Shown in pieces: positions 7,478 to 17,254 of a DNA stretch of 64,000 bases (position 1 is the stretch's first letter; each line of letters starts with the position of its first letter). The translations under genes and the position numbers were made by a program. The notes below the pieces were generated by a model that ran no database searches, was not told where the DNA came from, and saw only the letters and a program-made list of their open reading frames with translations. Location of the stretch: assembly GCA_025963635.1 (NCBI GenBank), contig JAOQAK010000063.1, positions 1-64,000 on the forward strand, written 5' to 3'. The DNA is from Ferruginibacter sp. (GTDB lineage Bacteria; Bacteroidota; Bacteroidia; Chitinophagales; Chitinophagaceae).

Positions 7478-10054
7478 ATGGCGAAGAATCTGTTAATTGT
7501 AGAGTCCCCCGCGAAAGCTAAAACCATCGAAGGAATTTTAGGAAAAGATTTTGAAGTAAAGAGTTGTTTCGGCCATATCCGCGACCTGGAGAAAAATGAT
7601 ATGGGCATCGATGTCAACAATAATTTCAAACCCAAATATATTGTACCGGCTGAAAAGGAAAGAGTAGTAAAGGAACTTAAAAGCATTGCGAAAAGAAGTG
7701 ACGAAGTATGGCTGGCCTCGGATGAGGACCGCGAAGGAGAAAGTATCAGCTGGCACCTTGCCGAAGTGTTAGGTCTTGATCCACGGACTACCAAAAGAAT
7801 TGTTTTTCATGAGATCACTAAGCCAGCAATAGAAAGAGCAGTAAAAAATCCACGCATTATTAATATGAACCTGGTGGATGCACAACAGGCACGGCGGGTA
7901 GTTGACCGATTGGTGGGTTTCGAACTGAGCCCTGTATTGTGGAGGAAGATTGGTATGAGTGGTGGATTAAGCGCAGGCCGGGTACAGAGTGTTGCAGTTA
8001 AATTAATCGCGGAAAAAGAAAGAGAAATCAACCAGTTTACAGCAGTAGGCAGTTTCAAAATTGAAGCTTCACTGGCAGCAACCGATAATAATAACAGGTC
8101 GGTAAACTTTAAGGCAGAAGGCGCAAAATACGACACCACAGAGGATGCCGAAAAATTTCTGCAAAGTTGCATTGGTGCAAAGTATACCGTTAAAGACATA
8201 CAGGTAAAGCCGGGTAAACGTACGCCTGCCGCACCTTTTACAACATCTACCTTACAGCAGGAAGCCAGCCGGAAATTAGGATATGGTGTGAGCAAAACCA
8301 TGTTGCTGGCACAAAGATTATACGAAAGTGGAAAGATTACGTATATGCGTACTGATAGCGTAAGTCTTGGTGAGACTGCCATGGATGCTATTAAAGCCGA
8401 AATCAAAACAAGCTATGGCGACAAATACCTGCAGGTGCGCCAATATAAAAATAAAAATCAAAGCGCACAGGAAGCGCACGAGGCCATCCGACCAACCTAT
8501 ATGGAAAACCATACGGTGAACGATCCGGAACTCAACAGGCTATATGAACTAATTTGGAAGCGTACCATTGCTTCCCAGATGAGTGATGCGGAACTGGAAA
8601 AAACCACCGCTAAAATTAATATCAGCACCAATAACCAGGAACTGACGGCCACCGGCGAAGTACTAAAATTTGACGGGTTCCTGAAAGTTTACATTGAGAG
8701 CAGCGATGAAGATGAGGATGACAACGAAGGGGAAAAAGAGGGCGAAAGCAGGTTACCGAATTTACGGACCGACCAGTTGCTGGATTTTAACCAAATGACC
8801 GCTACTGAAAGGTTTACAAAACATTCTGCAAGATATACAGAAGCTTCCCTGGTAAAAAAACTCGAAGAACTGGGAATCGGCAGGCCGAGTACCTACGCTC
8901 CTACGATTTCAACCATCATCAAAAGAACCTATGTTGAGAAAAAAGATAAGGAAGGCGTAAAGCGCAATTTCCGGGTATTGAAATTAAAGAATGATGTTAT
9001 AGAAAAAATAATTGAGCAGGAGAATACCGGCGCTGAAAAATCAAAGCTGTTTCCAACAGATCTCGGGTTGGTAGTTACTGATTTCTTAAACCAGCATTTC
9101 ACCAAGGTGATGGATTATTCTTTCACAGCAACTATTGAAAAAGAATTTGATGAAGTTGCCGAAGGTAAGATGCAGTGGAGCAAAATGGTGGGTGATTTTT
9201 ATAAGCCATTTCATAGCGGTGTTGAGCATACGCTTGAAACTGCTGAAAGAGCCGTTGGCGAGAGAGTGCTGGGTGTGGATGAGACCGGTAAACCTATCAT
9301 TGCACGAATGGGGCGGTACGGACCGATGGTGCAAATAGGCTCACAAAACGATGAAGAAAAACCGCGTTTCGCGAAACTAAAAGCGAACCAAAGCATCGAA
9401 ACCATCAGTTTGGAAGAGGCTTTGGAGTTGTTCAAATTACCGCTTAGTTTGGGAGAATACAATAACCTGGAAGTAAGCATAAATATTGGAAGGTTTGGGC
9501 CTTATGTAAAATGGGGTGAGCAATTTGTTTCAATCCCAAAAGGAGAAGACCTGTCAGTGGTTGACCTCGACCGGGCGATCCAGATCATCAATGCCAAGCA
9601 AAAAGAAGATGCTCCTATCGGATGGTTTGATGAAAAACCGATCACAAAAGGCAAAGGGCGGTTTGGCCCGTTCATAAAATGGAACGACCTGTTCATCAAT
9701 ATACCAAGAGCTTACAACTTTGATACCCTTACACAAAAAGATTGCGAGGAACTAATTGAAAAGAAGCTGGAAAAGGAAGCAAACCGCTTTATCAGGCAAT
9801 GGCCCGAAGAAAAGATCGCCATTGAAAATGGCCGCTGGGGTCCGTTTATCCGGTTTGGTAAAAAAATGTTGAAGATCATATCGGGTGCCAATGGAAAGTA
9901 TACTGCCGAGCAGTTGGCAACTATTGAATTAGAAGAAGTAAAAAAGATGATATTAACCCAGGAACCAAAAGCCTTTGACAAAAAATCGCCGGCAAAGAAA
10001 AAAGCAGCAACCAAAAAAGCAGCACCAAAAAAGACAGTAGCCCTCAAAAAATAA
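7478..10054 (+). CDS. topA: DNA topoisomerase I
   Basis: An 858-residue type IA topoisomerase that relaxes negative supercoils. The N-terminal TOPRIM domain has LLIVESPAKAKTIEG with the catalytic Glu and ASDEDREGESISWHL with the DxDxE metal site. The active-site Tyr is in KITYMRTDS near residue 290. Instead of zinc fingers, the C-terminus has TopA_C repeats (GRFGPYVKWG, GRFGPFIKW, GRWGPFIRFG), then a Lys/Ala-rich tail of about 20 residues that likely binds DNA. This architecture is usual in Bacteroidota. It is monocistronic. Confidence 0.97.
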   Translation: MAKNLLIVESPAKAKTIEGILGKDFEVKSCFGHIRDLEKNDMGIDVNNNFKPKYIVPAEKERVVKELKSIAKRSDEVWLASDEDREGESISWHLAEVLGLDPRTTKRIVFHEITKPAIERAVKNPRIINMNLVDAQQARRVVDRLVGFELSPVLWRKIGMSGGLSAGRVQSVAVKLIAEKEREINQFTAVGSFKIEASLAATDNNNRSVNFKAEGAKYDTTEDAEKFLQSCIGAKYTVKDIQVKPGKRTPAAPFTTSTLQQEASRKLGYGVSKTMLLAQRLYESGKITYMRTDSVSLGETAMDAIKAEIKTSYGDKYLQVRQYKNKNQSAQEAHEAIRPTYMENHTVNDPELNRLYELIWKRTIASQMSDAELEKTTAKINISTNNQELTATGEVLKFDGFLKVYIESSDEDEDDNEGEKEGESRLPNLRTDQLLDFNQMTATERFTKHSARYTEASLVKKLEELGIGRPSTYAPTISTIIKRTYVEKKDKEGVKRNFRVLKLKNDVIEKIIEQENTGAEKSKLFPTDLGLVVTDFLNQHFTKVMDYSFTATIEKEFDEVAEGKMQWSKMVGDFYKPFHSGVEHTLETAERAVGERVLGVDETGKPIIARMGRYGPMVQIGSQNDEEKPRFAKLKANQSIETISLEEALELFKLPLSLGEYNNLEVSINIGRFGPYVKWGEQFVSIPKGEDLSVVDLDRAIQIINAKQKEDAPIGWFDEKPITKGKGRFGPFIKWNDLFINIPRAYNFDTLTQKDCEELIEKKLEKEANRFIRQWPEEKIAIENGRWGPFIRFGKKMLKIISGANGKYTAEQLATIELEEVKKMILTQEPKAFDKKSPAKKKAATKKAAPKKTVALKK

Positions 10055-10144
10055 TAGCAGTACATATTCGTAATTGCGCGAATGGTATTTAACATTATTC
10101 GGACTGTCATTCCCGGCTAGCTCCATATAATCAAAAAAACAAAT

Positions 10145-10447
10145 TCATCTAAAACTATCAATCAGTTGCATGGTGGTTTTAGATGAATATTTTATAAGCC
10201 ATACGCTAATCCGAAAGCCTCCATCACTGCGACGCAATTGATACCTAATAGGAGTGTAAATGATATTTTCCCTTTGCGAACTAATTGAACGGAGAGGCTT
10301 TTTTACAAGCAAATTAAATTTGGTAAACTCCAAAATGAGCTTATCTTTAAGGATCACAAGAATTTTAGCTTGCACAAATTTCACCTCGTCTCCTGTTAAA
10401 TTATTGATACATTTTTCTTGCGTTTCTTTCAATCCTGCTATTTCCAA
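10145..10447 (-). CDS. Uncertain 100-residue hypothetical protein
   Basis: Not recognised. The frame between topA and the T9SS gene gives a basic 100-residue product with no signal peptide, including VKFVQAKILVILKDKLILEF and QLRRSDGGFRISVWLIKY. The alternating hydrophobic pattern could form beta strands. There is no clear promoter or neighbour to support it, and the complementary strand has a 76-codon frame here. It may be a real lone gene or chance. The rest of 10055-10617 holds only a small inverted repeat at 10563-10579. Confidence 0.3.
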   Translation of the reverse strand: MEIAGLKETQEKCINNLTGDEVKFVQAKILVILKDKLILEFTKFNLLVKKPLRSISSQRENIIYTPIRYQLRRSDGGFRISVWLIKYSSKTTMQLIDSFR

Positions 10448-10617
10448 TACTACGAATTTCCATCAATCTATATCTTCATTATTTTTTTGATTTGATCGGA
10501 ACTATGCGCTCAGCATAGCTCGAGGTTACAAACAATTTCCAATTTTGTGAATTCCACCACCGGTTCTTATTCGAAGAACTACCCGAAATTATTGTGTAAA
10601 CCTCTAAACTTCAGAAA

Positions 10618-11514
10618 ATGAAACTTTTTACTTTTATCAGTTCCTTGCTTCTGTTAAGCACTGCAAATTTTGCCCAATCTCCAGCCTGCCCTAATTATTT
10701 TAAGCGCAATAATGGAAATGGTATTTGTCCCGACGGACAATTAAAGTTGTTCTTTAATGATCCTGCAACGATCGCCCCCATTATTGATTCGGTGTATATA
10801 AACGGCACTAAGGCAGACATCAGTTTTGGAGCACCAGACATCTCTACACTTGGTTCAAATGGGTATATCGCTTATTGTATTACTGGTTCCAACACACCAC
10901 CACCTGCTGCCTGGAAAATCTATTATCATGATCCGGTAGCTTTGGCTCCCACCGGTTGCCTGGTTCCTGAGGGCGACGTATTGCCCATTACACTAAAAAG
11001 CTTTTTTGCAAAAAGAACTGGTGGCATGGTTACACTTAGCTGGCAAACATCTTATGAGTTAAATGCCAGTTTCTTTGAAGTTCAACAAAAATCCGGCAGC
11101 GAATTTATACGGGTTGGAACTGTTTCAGCCACTAACAATACCCTGGGAAATTCATATAGTTTCACTGATAAAAATAGTTTACGCGGAGTTTCTGAATACC
11201 GGTTAAGATTACTCAGCAAAGATGGAGAAGTAGTATTTAGTGATATTAAAATTGTGAAGGGCGCCGGCACTCCTCTTGATTTTACCATCTTCCCTAATCC
11301 TACTGTAAGAAATGCGCAGATATCCATTACCGATATCAACGAGCCCACAGACGTTCAGGTTATCAACAGCATTGGCAGCATCGTAAGAACATTCACGGTA
11401 AAAACCAGCAACACAATTAATATAAATGACCTGCAGGCAGGTGTTTATCGGGTAAGATTAATAAATAGAATTTCAGGAGAAGCCATCACTAAAACATTGT
11501 CGGTGATACAATAA
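10618..11514 (+). CDS. Secreted protein with T9SS type A sorting domain
   Basis: A 298-residue protein. Residues 1-20 form a signal peptide ending NFAQ. The N-terminal half has four Cys and no recognised fold. Residues around 125-205 resemble the fibronectin-like repeat often placed before sorting domains (LPITLKSFFAKRTGGMVTLSW). The last 80 residues are the T9SS type A domain (FTIFPNPTVRNAQISI, AGVYRVRLI). It is expected to cross the outer membrane by type IX secretion and stay attached or be released. It is monocistronic and ends at a hairpin terminator. Confidence 0.88.
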   Translation: MKLFTFISSLLLLSTANFAQSPACPNYFKRNNGNGICPDGQLKLFFNDPATIAPIIDSVYINGTKADISFGAPDISTLGSNGYIAYCITGSNTPPPAAWKIYYHDPVALAPTGCLVPEGDVLPITLKSFFAKRTGGMVTLSWQTSYELNASFFEVQQKSGSEFIRVGTVSATNNTLGNSYSFTDKNSLRGVSEYRLRLLSKDGEVVFSDIKIVKGAGTPLDFTIFPNPTVRNAQISITDINEPTDVQVINSIGSIVRTFTVKTSNTININDLQAGVYRVRLINRISGEAITKTLSVIQ

Positions 11515-11538
11515 AATCAAAATCCACAACAGTAAGGG

Positions 11539-11565
11539 AGCCGTTATGTAGATAGACGGCTTTTA
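11539..11565 (+). terminator. Terminator of the T9SS gene
   Basis: AGCCGT at 11539 pairs with ACGGCT at 11556 and is followed by TTTTAATTT, 25 nt below the stop codon. Confidence 0.65.
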
Positions 11566-11620
11566 ATTTATTTCAATTCCAGGTGTAAAAGATGTTTATT
11601 GTTTGCTATAATCTTCCCCA

Positions 11621-12952
11621 TCATTTGTCATATTTAAAGATGAGCGGAGAAAGATCGGGCAAAAATTTCCTTTTCCGTTTTACTTCGTAATCATAGATCA
11701 CCTCGCCCAGATTTTTCATAAAAGGCAATCCGATGGTATTGTAATCATACTCATCGTCATTTAAAATGCCATCCTTGTTACAATAAATAGTAGCAGACAA
11801 AAAGAATTCAATCTTTTTGTCAAAATCAACTATATAAGCCACATCGGTTAGCTGGCCATATGCATCCCCTACTTTATTGAAAATGCGGATATTTTTTTGC
11901 TGTACTCCCTTCTCCGATCCATACAATAAAAATTTACAATACGCAGGCCAGTAAGCTGCTGTATCCGCCGAATAGGGTGGAAAAGTGCTTTCGGTAGGGA
12001 GTTGACTCATATATTTTAACAAAAAATTTCTGTCCTCCGGTGTGAGATCAAACCGTTGCTCGCTATGCACCCTGTAAGGAAATACCAGGCTAACCAAAAT
12101 AGTATGCAGGTCTTCAAGGCTGATCCTGTTCTTCAGGGAAAAATCCATTGGTTCCGTTATCAATTGCCCTCCCCTTATCAATCCTTTGCCCAATGAGTCT
12201 TTCCGGGGCAGGTATGAAACTGTATTAATCTGCATGGGCTGGCTGTAAAGGGAATTGTTTTGAGCCCCGAAAAATTGCACTGGGTTGGTGTGGCGGTTTT
12301 CATCCGGCGACAGAAAAATATTTAACCGGTGCAATAGCTGCACATCGCCATAGCCTTTTCTATGCAACTGGTCGTTGATATACTCCTGTCCTAAAAATTC
12401 GTAGAGGCGGTTAAATGCATCATTGTCGCTTACCATCAATATTTTTTTGATATACTGGGCGATGCTGGGTCTTCCATCTGGTGTGGTAGGATCGTTGTAC
12501 ACGGGTGTTTGACCGCTGTACTCCTGTCCGGTAATCATCGTTGTATTTTTGTCTACTCCTTTTATTTTTAACTGATTCAGTTTTTGCAGCGCCAATATGC
12601 TCACCGGCAACTTAACGGTGGAGGCGGGATAGAAATATTTGGCAGCATTGAGGTTAAAATAATAGTTTTTGAGGGCAGCCATCCCATTCGCCCCCTTATC
12701 AACCTGTGTATAGATCAGTTGCACATTCCAATCTTTCCTGTGTTGAAGAATGCTGTCAAAGTACTGTGGATATTGCCTTAACAAATTCTCGAGAAATGCA
12801 TCCGTACGGGTGCTGTCCGCCGGAACCTCGGCTGTTATTATTGCGGGTATACTGGTAGCAGAACCCACTGATTTTTTGGGAGATGAACAGGAAAGAAAGC
12901 ATACTGTAATAATAAGAAGAAGAAATGCCGGACATGGATTTTTAAAGCACAT
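11621..12952 (-). CDS. Serine beta-lactamase-like lipoprotein
   Basis: A 443-residue protein. The ATG at 12952 starts a lipoprotein signal (CPAFLLLIITVCFLSCSS, lipid Cys near residue 21), and the 38 upstream codons are rejected. The class A-like fold is shown by the SxxK motif in ASTVKLPVS, SDND in MVSDNDAFNRLY, and KVGDAYG in the place of the KTG motif. The region is longer than a class A beta-lactamase (about 290 residues), so a peptidoglycan-related or other serine hydrolase is as likely as a resistance enzyme. It is probably periplasmic, anchored to a membrane. Confidence 0.8.
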   Translation of the reverse strand: MCFKNPCPAFLLLIITVCFLSCSSPKKSVGSATSIPAIITAEVPADSTRTDAFLENLLRQYPQYFDSILQHRKDWNVQLIYTQVDKGANGMAALKNYYFNLNAAKYFYPASTVKLPVSILALQKLNQLKIKGVDKNTTMITGQEYSGQTPVYNDPTTPDGRPSIAQYIKKILMVSDNDAFNRLYEFLGQEYINDQLHRKGYGDVQLLHRLNIFLSPDENRHTNPVQFFGAQNNSLYSQPMQINTVSYLPRKDSLGKGLIRGGQLITEPMDFSLKNRISLEDLHTILVSLVFPYRVHSEQRFDLTPEDRNFLLKYMSQLPTESTFPPYSADTAAYWPAYCKFLLYGSEKGVQQKNIRIFNKVGDAYGQLTDVAYIVDFDKKIEFFLSATIYCNKDGILNDDEYDYNTIGLPFMKNLGEVIYDYEVKRKRKFLPDLSPLIFKYDK

Positions 12953-13152
12953 ATTTGATCGTTTACGTACAAAAATGAGGAAAAATCCAGGAACCGATCC
13001 CGAAATGATTTCAAAATTTCTGTAAATCAAAGCATATGGGTCCACAATTCGCCGCCTATGCAGCATTCACAAAGATCCAAACTGCGTAAGAAAGTCGTAA
13101 TTTTGACGGTATTCTAAAATAACCCGCCTTATACTTCAATGGGTTTTTCCCC

Positions 13153-13160
13153 TATCTTTG
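13153..13160 (+). promoter_or_regulatory. Promoter -7 box of secDF
   Basis: TATCTTTG followed by CA matches TAnnTTTG exactly and lies 46 nt before the secDF ATG, giving a leader of about 40 nt. A TTTG-like -33 is not clear. Confidence 0.55.
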
Positions 13161-13206
13161 CAAACTTCTAAAAAATTAACAAAGTTCCTATTAAATGTAA
13201 CCAAAT

Positions 13207-16197
13207 ATGAAATTGAAAGGCTTAGTCTGGTTTTTCGCCATTGCTTTAATTTTTATCTCCCTTTGGGAATTGTCGTACACCTGGGTGATCCGCAGTTATG
13301 AAGGCAAGGTAAAAGTACAGGCGGAAAGGTTTGTAAAATCACAATTCCCCGAAGTAAAAGGCGATGATAAAGAAGCATTGGTAAAAAGCAGGATGCAGCG
13401 GATCCTCGACAGCACAAGGGACAAAAAGATTTACCCGATTGTAGGCACCACTTACCAGAAATGTAAAGAGAATGAGCTAAAACTAGGACTGGATCTTCAA
13501 GGAGGTATGAGTGTAACCATGGATGTAAGCCTTGAAGGTTTATTAAAATCCATGAGCAATAACCCTAAAGATCCTGCCCTGTTAAAAGCGATTCAAACAG
13601 CCAACGCACAGAAAATCAACAGCAATACGGATTATATCAGCCTGTTTACATCGGCCTATAAAGAACAAAATCCCGATAGCAGGCTTGCTTCCCTATTTGC
13701 AGGAGCCGGCAAGCAGATAAAAATCACGGATAGCGATGATAAAGTAACCGATCAAATTCGTACCACAGCTAAAGGCGCTATTAACGAGACCTATAAGATA
13801 TTGGTAAAGCGTATCGATAAATTTGGTTTGGCTAGTCCTACCATCAACCTTGATGAAAACAGGGGCGTTATCAACGTAGAACTTGCGGGCATTACAGACA
13901 AAGAAAGAGTTAGAAAATTATTGCAGGCGAGTGCCAATCTTCAATTCTGGGAAGTATATAATATTAGCGAACTGGCCGGGCCATTGCAGGCAGCAGATAA
14001 ATCAGTAAGCGATTATTTAAGTGGTATCAGTGCAACAGATACCAGCCATAAAACGGTAGCAGATTCTTTAAAACTTGCCGCCAATCAAAATGCATTTTTT
14101 AAAATAATCAATCCTATCGACGGTCAACAGGATCCCAAAACCGGTAAAACGGTTTATGCAGCGGCGATTGGAAGTATAGCACTGAAAGACACCGGTACAT
14201 TTAACAGGTACATGAGCCTCGAAGGTGTTAAGGCAAGTCTGCCCACTGATGTTAAATTTTTATTGGGTGTAGAAGAAAAAGCGCCTAAAACAAATGTTCG
14301 TTATTATCCATTGTACGCCATCAAAACCATTCCGGGAAGCGATAAAGCTAAACTGGAAGGTGAAGGAGTGGAAGAATCAAGCCAGAGCTTTGATGAAAGA
14401 GGCAGGCCGGCTATCAAAATGCAAATGACAAGTGTGGGTGCTAAAACATGGGCAAGGATGACTACGGACAATACCAATCGCCCCATAGCGATCGTATTGG
14501 ATGATGTTGTTTATTCGGCTCCAAATGTAAATGGCCCCATTGAAGGCGGAAGTTCTGAAATTTCGGGCAACTTTACTACTGAAGAAGCACAGGATCTGGC
14601 GAACATATTAAAATCAGGTAAAACGAATGCGCCGGCAAAAATTGTTGCTGAGCAGATTGTTGGACCAACCCTTGGTAAAGCTGCCGTAAACGGTGGTATG
14701 ATGGCCTTTGGTATCGCCTTCCTGGTGATCTTTGGTTTGATGCTGGTGTATTACAATAATGGAGGCTGGGTTGCCAATATCTCCCTGATATTGAACCTGC
14801 TATTTACAATTGGTGTATTGAGCGCCATGGGCTTTACGTTAACGGCTGCCGGTATCGCCGGTTTGGTTTTAACGATCGGTATGGCGGTAGATACCAATGT
14901 AATTATTTTCGAAAGGATTAAGGAAGAACTTACAAAGGGTAAATCTTACCCGCAGGCGGTAAATGACGGATACAGGCGCTCTCTTGCACCTGTAATTGAT
15001 GCGCACGTTACCACGTTATTAACCGCGATTATTCTCGCGTATTTTGGTTTGGGACCTGTGTTAGGTTTTGCGACCACGCAGATCATCGGTATCCTATTGT
15101 CTTTGTTCTGTGGTATCCTCGTTTCGAGACTGATCACAGACTTTTACACCAACAAAAACCGCCATTTTAACTACTTCACCGGTATCTCAAAGAGGGTGTT
15201 TAAACATGCGAAATTTAAGTTTATCGAATACAGGAAGGTTGCCTACGGAATTTCCATTGTTGTATTATTATTGGGTGTGGGATCTTTCTTTAACGATTTC
15301 CATTATGGTGTTGAGTTTAAAGGAGGCCGTAGTTATACCGTTGAATTTCCACAAGCCGTTTCCAATGAGGCGGTGCAGGATGACTTACGCAAATCTTTAG
15401 AAGGTGATTTCCCGATCATCAAAACGGTGGGGAACAATAAACATCTGAATATTACTACTTCTTACCTGATCGGTCACGATAATGCAGATGACTCTGTACA
15501 GGTAAAGCTATATGAAGGATTAAGGAAAGTGTTACCGAATATCAGTTACGAGCAATTTTCAAAGAACAATATCCAGAGTTCACAAACGATACAGCCTACT
15601 ATCTCCGCAGACCTGAAAGCGGGCGCTATCAAAGCGATCATATTCGGATTGCTGGCCATCTTCATTTACATCTTCATCCGTTTCCGCGATTGGAGATACT
15701 CGATGGGAACGATTGTGGCTTTATTGCATGATGTATTGGTAATGCTTGCGGTATTCTCCTTTTTAAAAGGAGTTGTGCCTTTCCCGCTGGAAATTGACCA
15801 GCATTTTATCGCCGCCATATTAACGGTGATAGGATTTAGTATGAATGATACGGTAATTGTATTTGACCGTATCCGTGAGTACAGCAAGGGCACCAAGGCA
15901 AGCGAAAAAGGCAACATCATCAACCGTGCGATCAACGACACATTGAGCCGTACCGTGATGACTTCCCTCACTGTGTTCTTAACCCTCCTGATATTGTTTA
16001 TTTTTGGAGGAGAAGTAACCAGGGGATTTGCATTTGCGATGTTGATTGGTGTAATTACCGGTACCTATTCATCCATATTTGTAGCAGCTCCGATACTGGT
16101 TGATTTTGCAAAAGATAAAACGCTTGGAGAAGCAGAACTGATCAGCAGTGACAAGCCTGTTGTGAAGAATGAAAAGATCGTTGCAAAGAAAGCGTAA
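13207..16197 (+). CDS. secDF: SecDF fusion, protein translocase subunit
   Basis: A 996-residue fusion of SecD and SecF, the usual state in Bacteroidota. The SecD half has an N-terminal membrane helix, GLDLQGGMSVTMDV (P1 head), and a helix block from about residue 495 with GMAVDTNVIIFERIKEE. The SecF half starts near residue 670 with GVEFKGGRSYTVEF and has GFSMNDTVIVFDRIRE. The paired acidic residues in these membrane motifs carry the proton-driven step that assists SecA-dependent export. It is monocistronic with a clear promoter and terminator. Confidence 0.97.
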   Translation: MKLKGLVWFFAIALIFISLWELSYTWVIRSYEGKVKVQAERFVKSQFPEVKGDDKEALVKSRMQRILDSTRDKKIYPIVGTTYQKCKENELKLGLDLQGGMSVTMDVSLEGLLKSMSNNPKDPALLKAIQTANAQKINSNTDYISLFTSAYKEQNPDSRLASLFAGAGKQIKITDSDDKVTDQIRTTAKGAINETYKILVKRIDKFGLASPTINLDENRGVINVELAGITDKERVRKLLQASANLQFWEVYNISELAGPLQAADKSVSDYLSGISATDTSHKTVADSLKLAANQNAFFKIINPIDGQQDPKTGKTVYAAAIGSIALKDTGTFNRYMSLEGVKASLPTDVKFLLGVEEKAPKTNVRYYPLYAIKTIPGSDKAKLEGEGVEESSQSFDERGRPAIKMQMTSVGAKTWARMTTDNTNRPIAIVLDDVVYSAPNVNGPIEGGSSEISGNFTTEEAQDLANILKSGKTNAPAKIVAEQIVGPTLGKAAVNGGMMAFGIAFLVIFGLMLVYYNNGGWVANISLILNLLFTIGVLSAMGFTLTAAGIAGLVLTIGMAVDTNVIIFERIKEELTKGKSYPQAVNDGYRRSLAPVIDAHVTTLLTAIILAYFGLGPVLGFATTQIIGILLSLFCGILVSRLITDFYTNKNRHFNYFTGISKRVFKHAKFKFIEYRKVAYGISIVVLLLGVGSFFNDFHYGVEFKGGRSYTVEFPQAVSNEAVQDDLRKSLEGDFPIIKTVGNNKHLNITTSYLIGHDNADDSVQVKLYEGLRKVLPNISYEQFSKNNIQSSQTIQPTISADLKAGAIKAIIFGLLAIFIYIFIRFRDWRYSMGTIVALLHDVLVMLAVFSFLKGVVPFPLEIDQHFIAAILTVIGFSMNDTVIVFDRIREYSKGTKASEKGNIINRAINDTLSRTVMTSLTVFLTLLILFIFGGEVTRGFAFAMLIGVITGTYSSIFVAAPILVDFAKDKTLGEAELISSDKPVVKNEKIVAKKA

Positions 16198-16234
16198 TAT
16201 GAGAGTATAAAAGTATTTAAAGTACATAAGGTTT

Positions 16235-16269
16235 AAAAAGGCCCGTTCATCACCTGAACGGGCCTTTTT
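16235..16269 (+). terminator. Terminator of secDF
   Basis: A 15-nt near-perfect stem (AAAAAGGCCCGTTCA and its complement) with a 5-nt loop and T run, 38 nt below the secDF stop. Confidence 0.85.
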
Positions 16270-17254
16270 GTGTGGCTGGCGGCAAGCGAAAAAGAGCCCT
16301 CCCCTGTAGATGCCTTGCAAATCAACCCTGGTAAAAAGCAAGCATAAAACCCTCCGCATTGGGCGATCAAAAAAAATCTTTCCTGTTTATTAAAGACGTC
16401 AGTACCGTAAACGCGGGAGGATACGAGGTGATGGTGAAATAGCGGAGACGTTGAAGATTGAAGGTTGAAGGTTGAGGGTTGAAGATTAATGGTTGGATTC
16501 CCACAATAAAAAGGCTGCATCTACAGATGTGGCCTTTTCCATTTCCCGCCAGGGCCACATGTCCCGGGCGGGTTTCTACAGATGATGTATTGGCGGTATT
16601 GAAATATTTACAGCGGACCCCGCCGTGCTACGGTGTGAAAAAAGTTAAACCTGCGAAAACGAAATCCCCCACTGCTGTAGCAAATGATTTAACCCCGCCA
16701 TAGAAAGGCATTGCCCCTGTTGTAGAAAAAAAACTACCACATCTATAGATTAAATACTATATTGCGTAGCATAAACGCTAAGTGCCGGTCTGAGTTTATT
16801 ATCCAATTCTACAATACTATGAAAAACGATTTGTTTGATTACTCCCACAAGCCTAACCAAGCGGCTTTTCGAAGAACGAGATCTCCTGATATATTTGACC
16901 GCTATCTCCCGAAATGGTACTTATCACTGCATCGCCGCGGTGAAAACCACCTGTTTTTTCGGAATACCGAGCTATCATATTTTATTTACACCTCGTGGCT
17001 TTGGCTGACATCTTTGATGAAACCTTATAAAAGCGACTCCATAATCAGGAAAACAGTTCCAATAACTGGAACCTTTTGCAGAATAAATAATATGTAAAGG
17101 ACTGGTTAATAGCTTTATAGATCTCGGCATTATAAATGCGCAAGGCGGAATAAATTGATGAGTGCAGGAATATCTATTGGAATTTTAGAAGATTTTCTAC
17201 AAACGGCAGTTTAATAACAAACAATACGCTGATGACTTTTACGAACTAAAAAGA
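16270..17254. other. Gap without a convincing gene
   Basis: About 985 nt between secDF and the glycine-rich T9SS gene. It contains the heptad array at 16450-16496, then an imperfect terminator-like stem at 16506-16540. The frames 16479-16703 (74 codons) and 16762-17097 (111 codons) show no recognisable protein features, although short stretches such as VSTDDVLAVLKYLQR look coding and may be decayed fragments. The A/T-rich end near 17100-17254 probably carries the promoter of the next gene. Confidence 0.5.
16450..16496. repeat. Single-arm heptad array
   Basis: Seven consecutive 7-nt units of the GTTGAAG/ATTGAAG type. No inverted partner arm was found nearby, unlike most other copies of this element class in the window. 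Confidence 0.6.

Noticed and set aside
16762..17097. 111-codon hypothetical gene
   Set aside because: Amino-acid pattern is irregular, no promoter or conserved stretch seen, and the gap seems otherwise non-coding.
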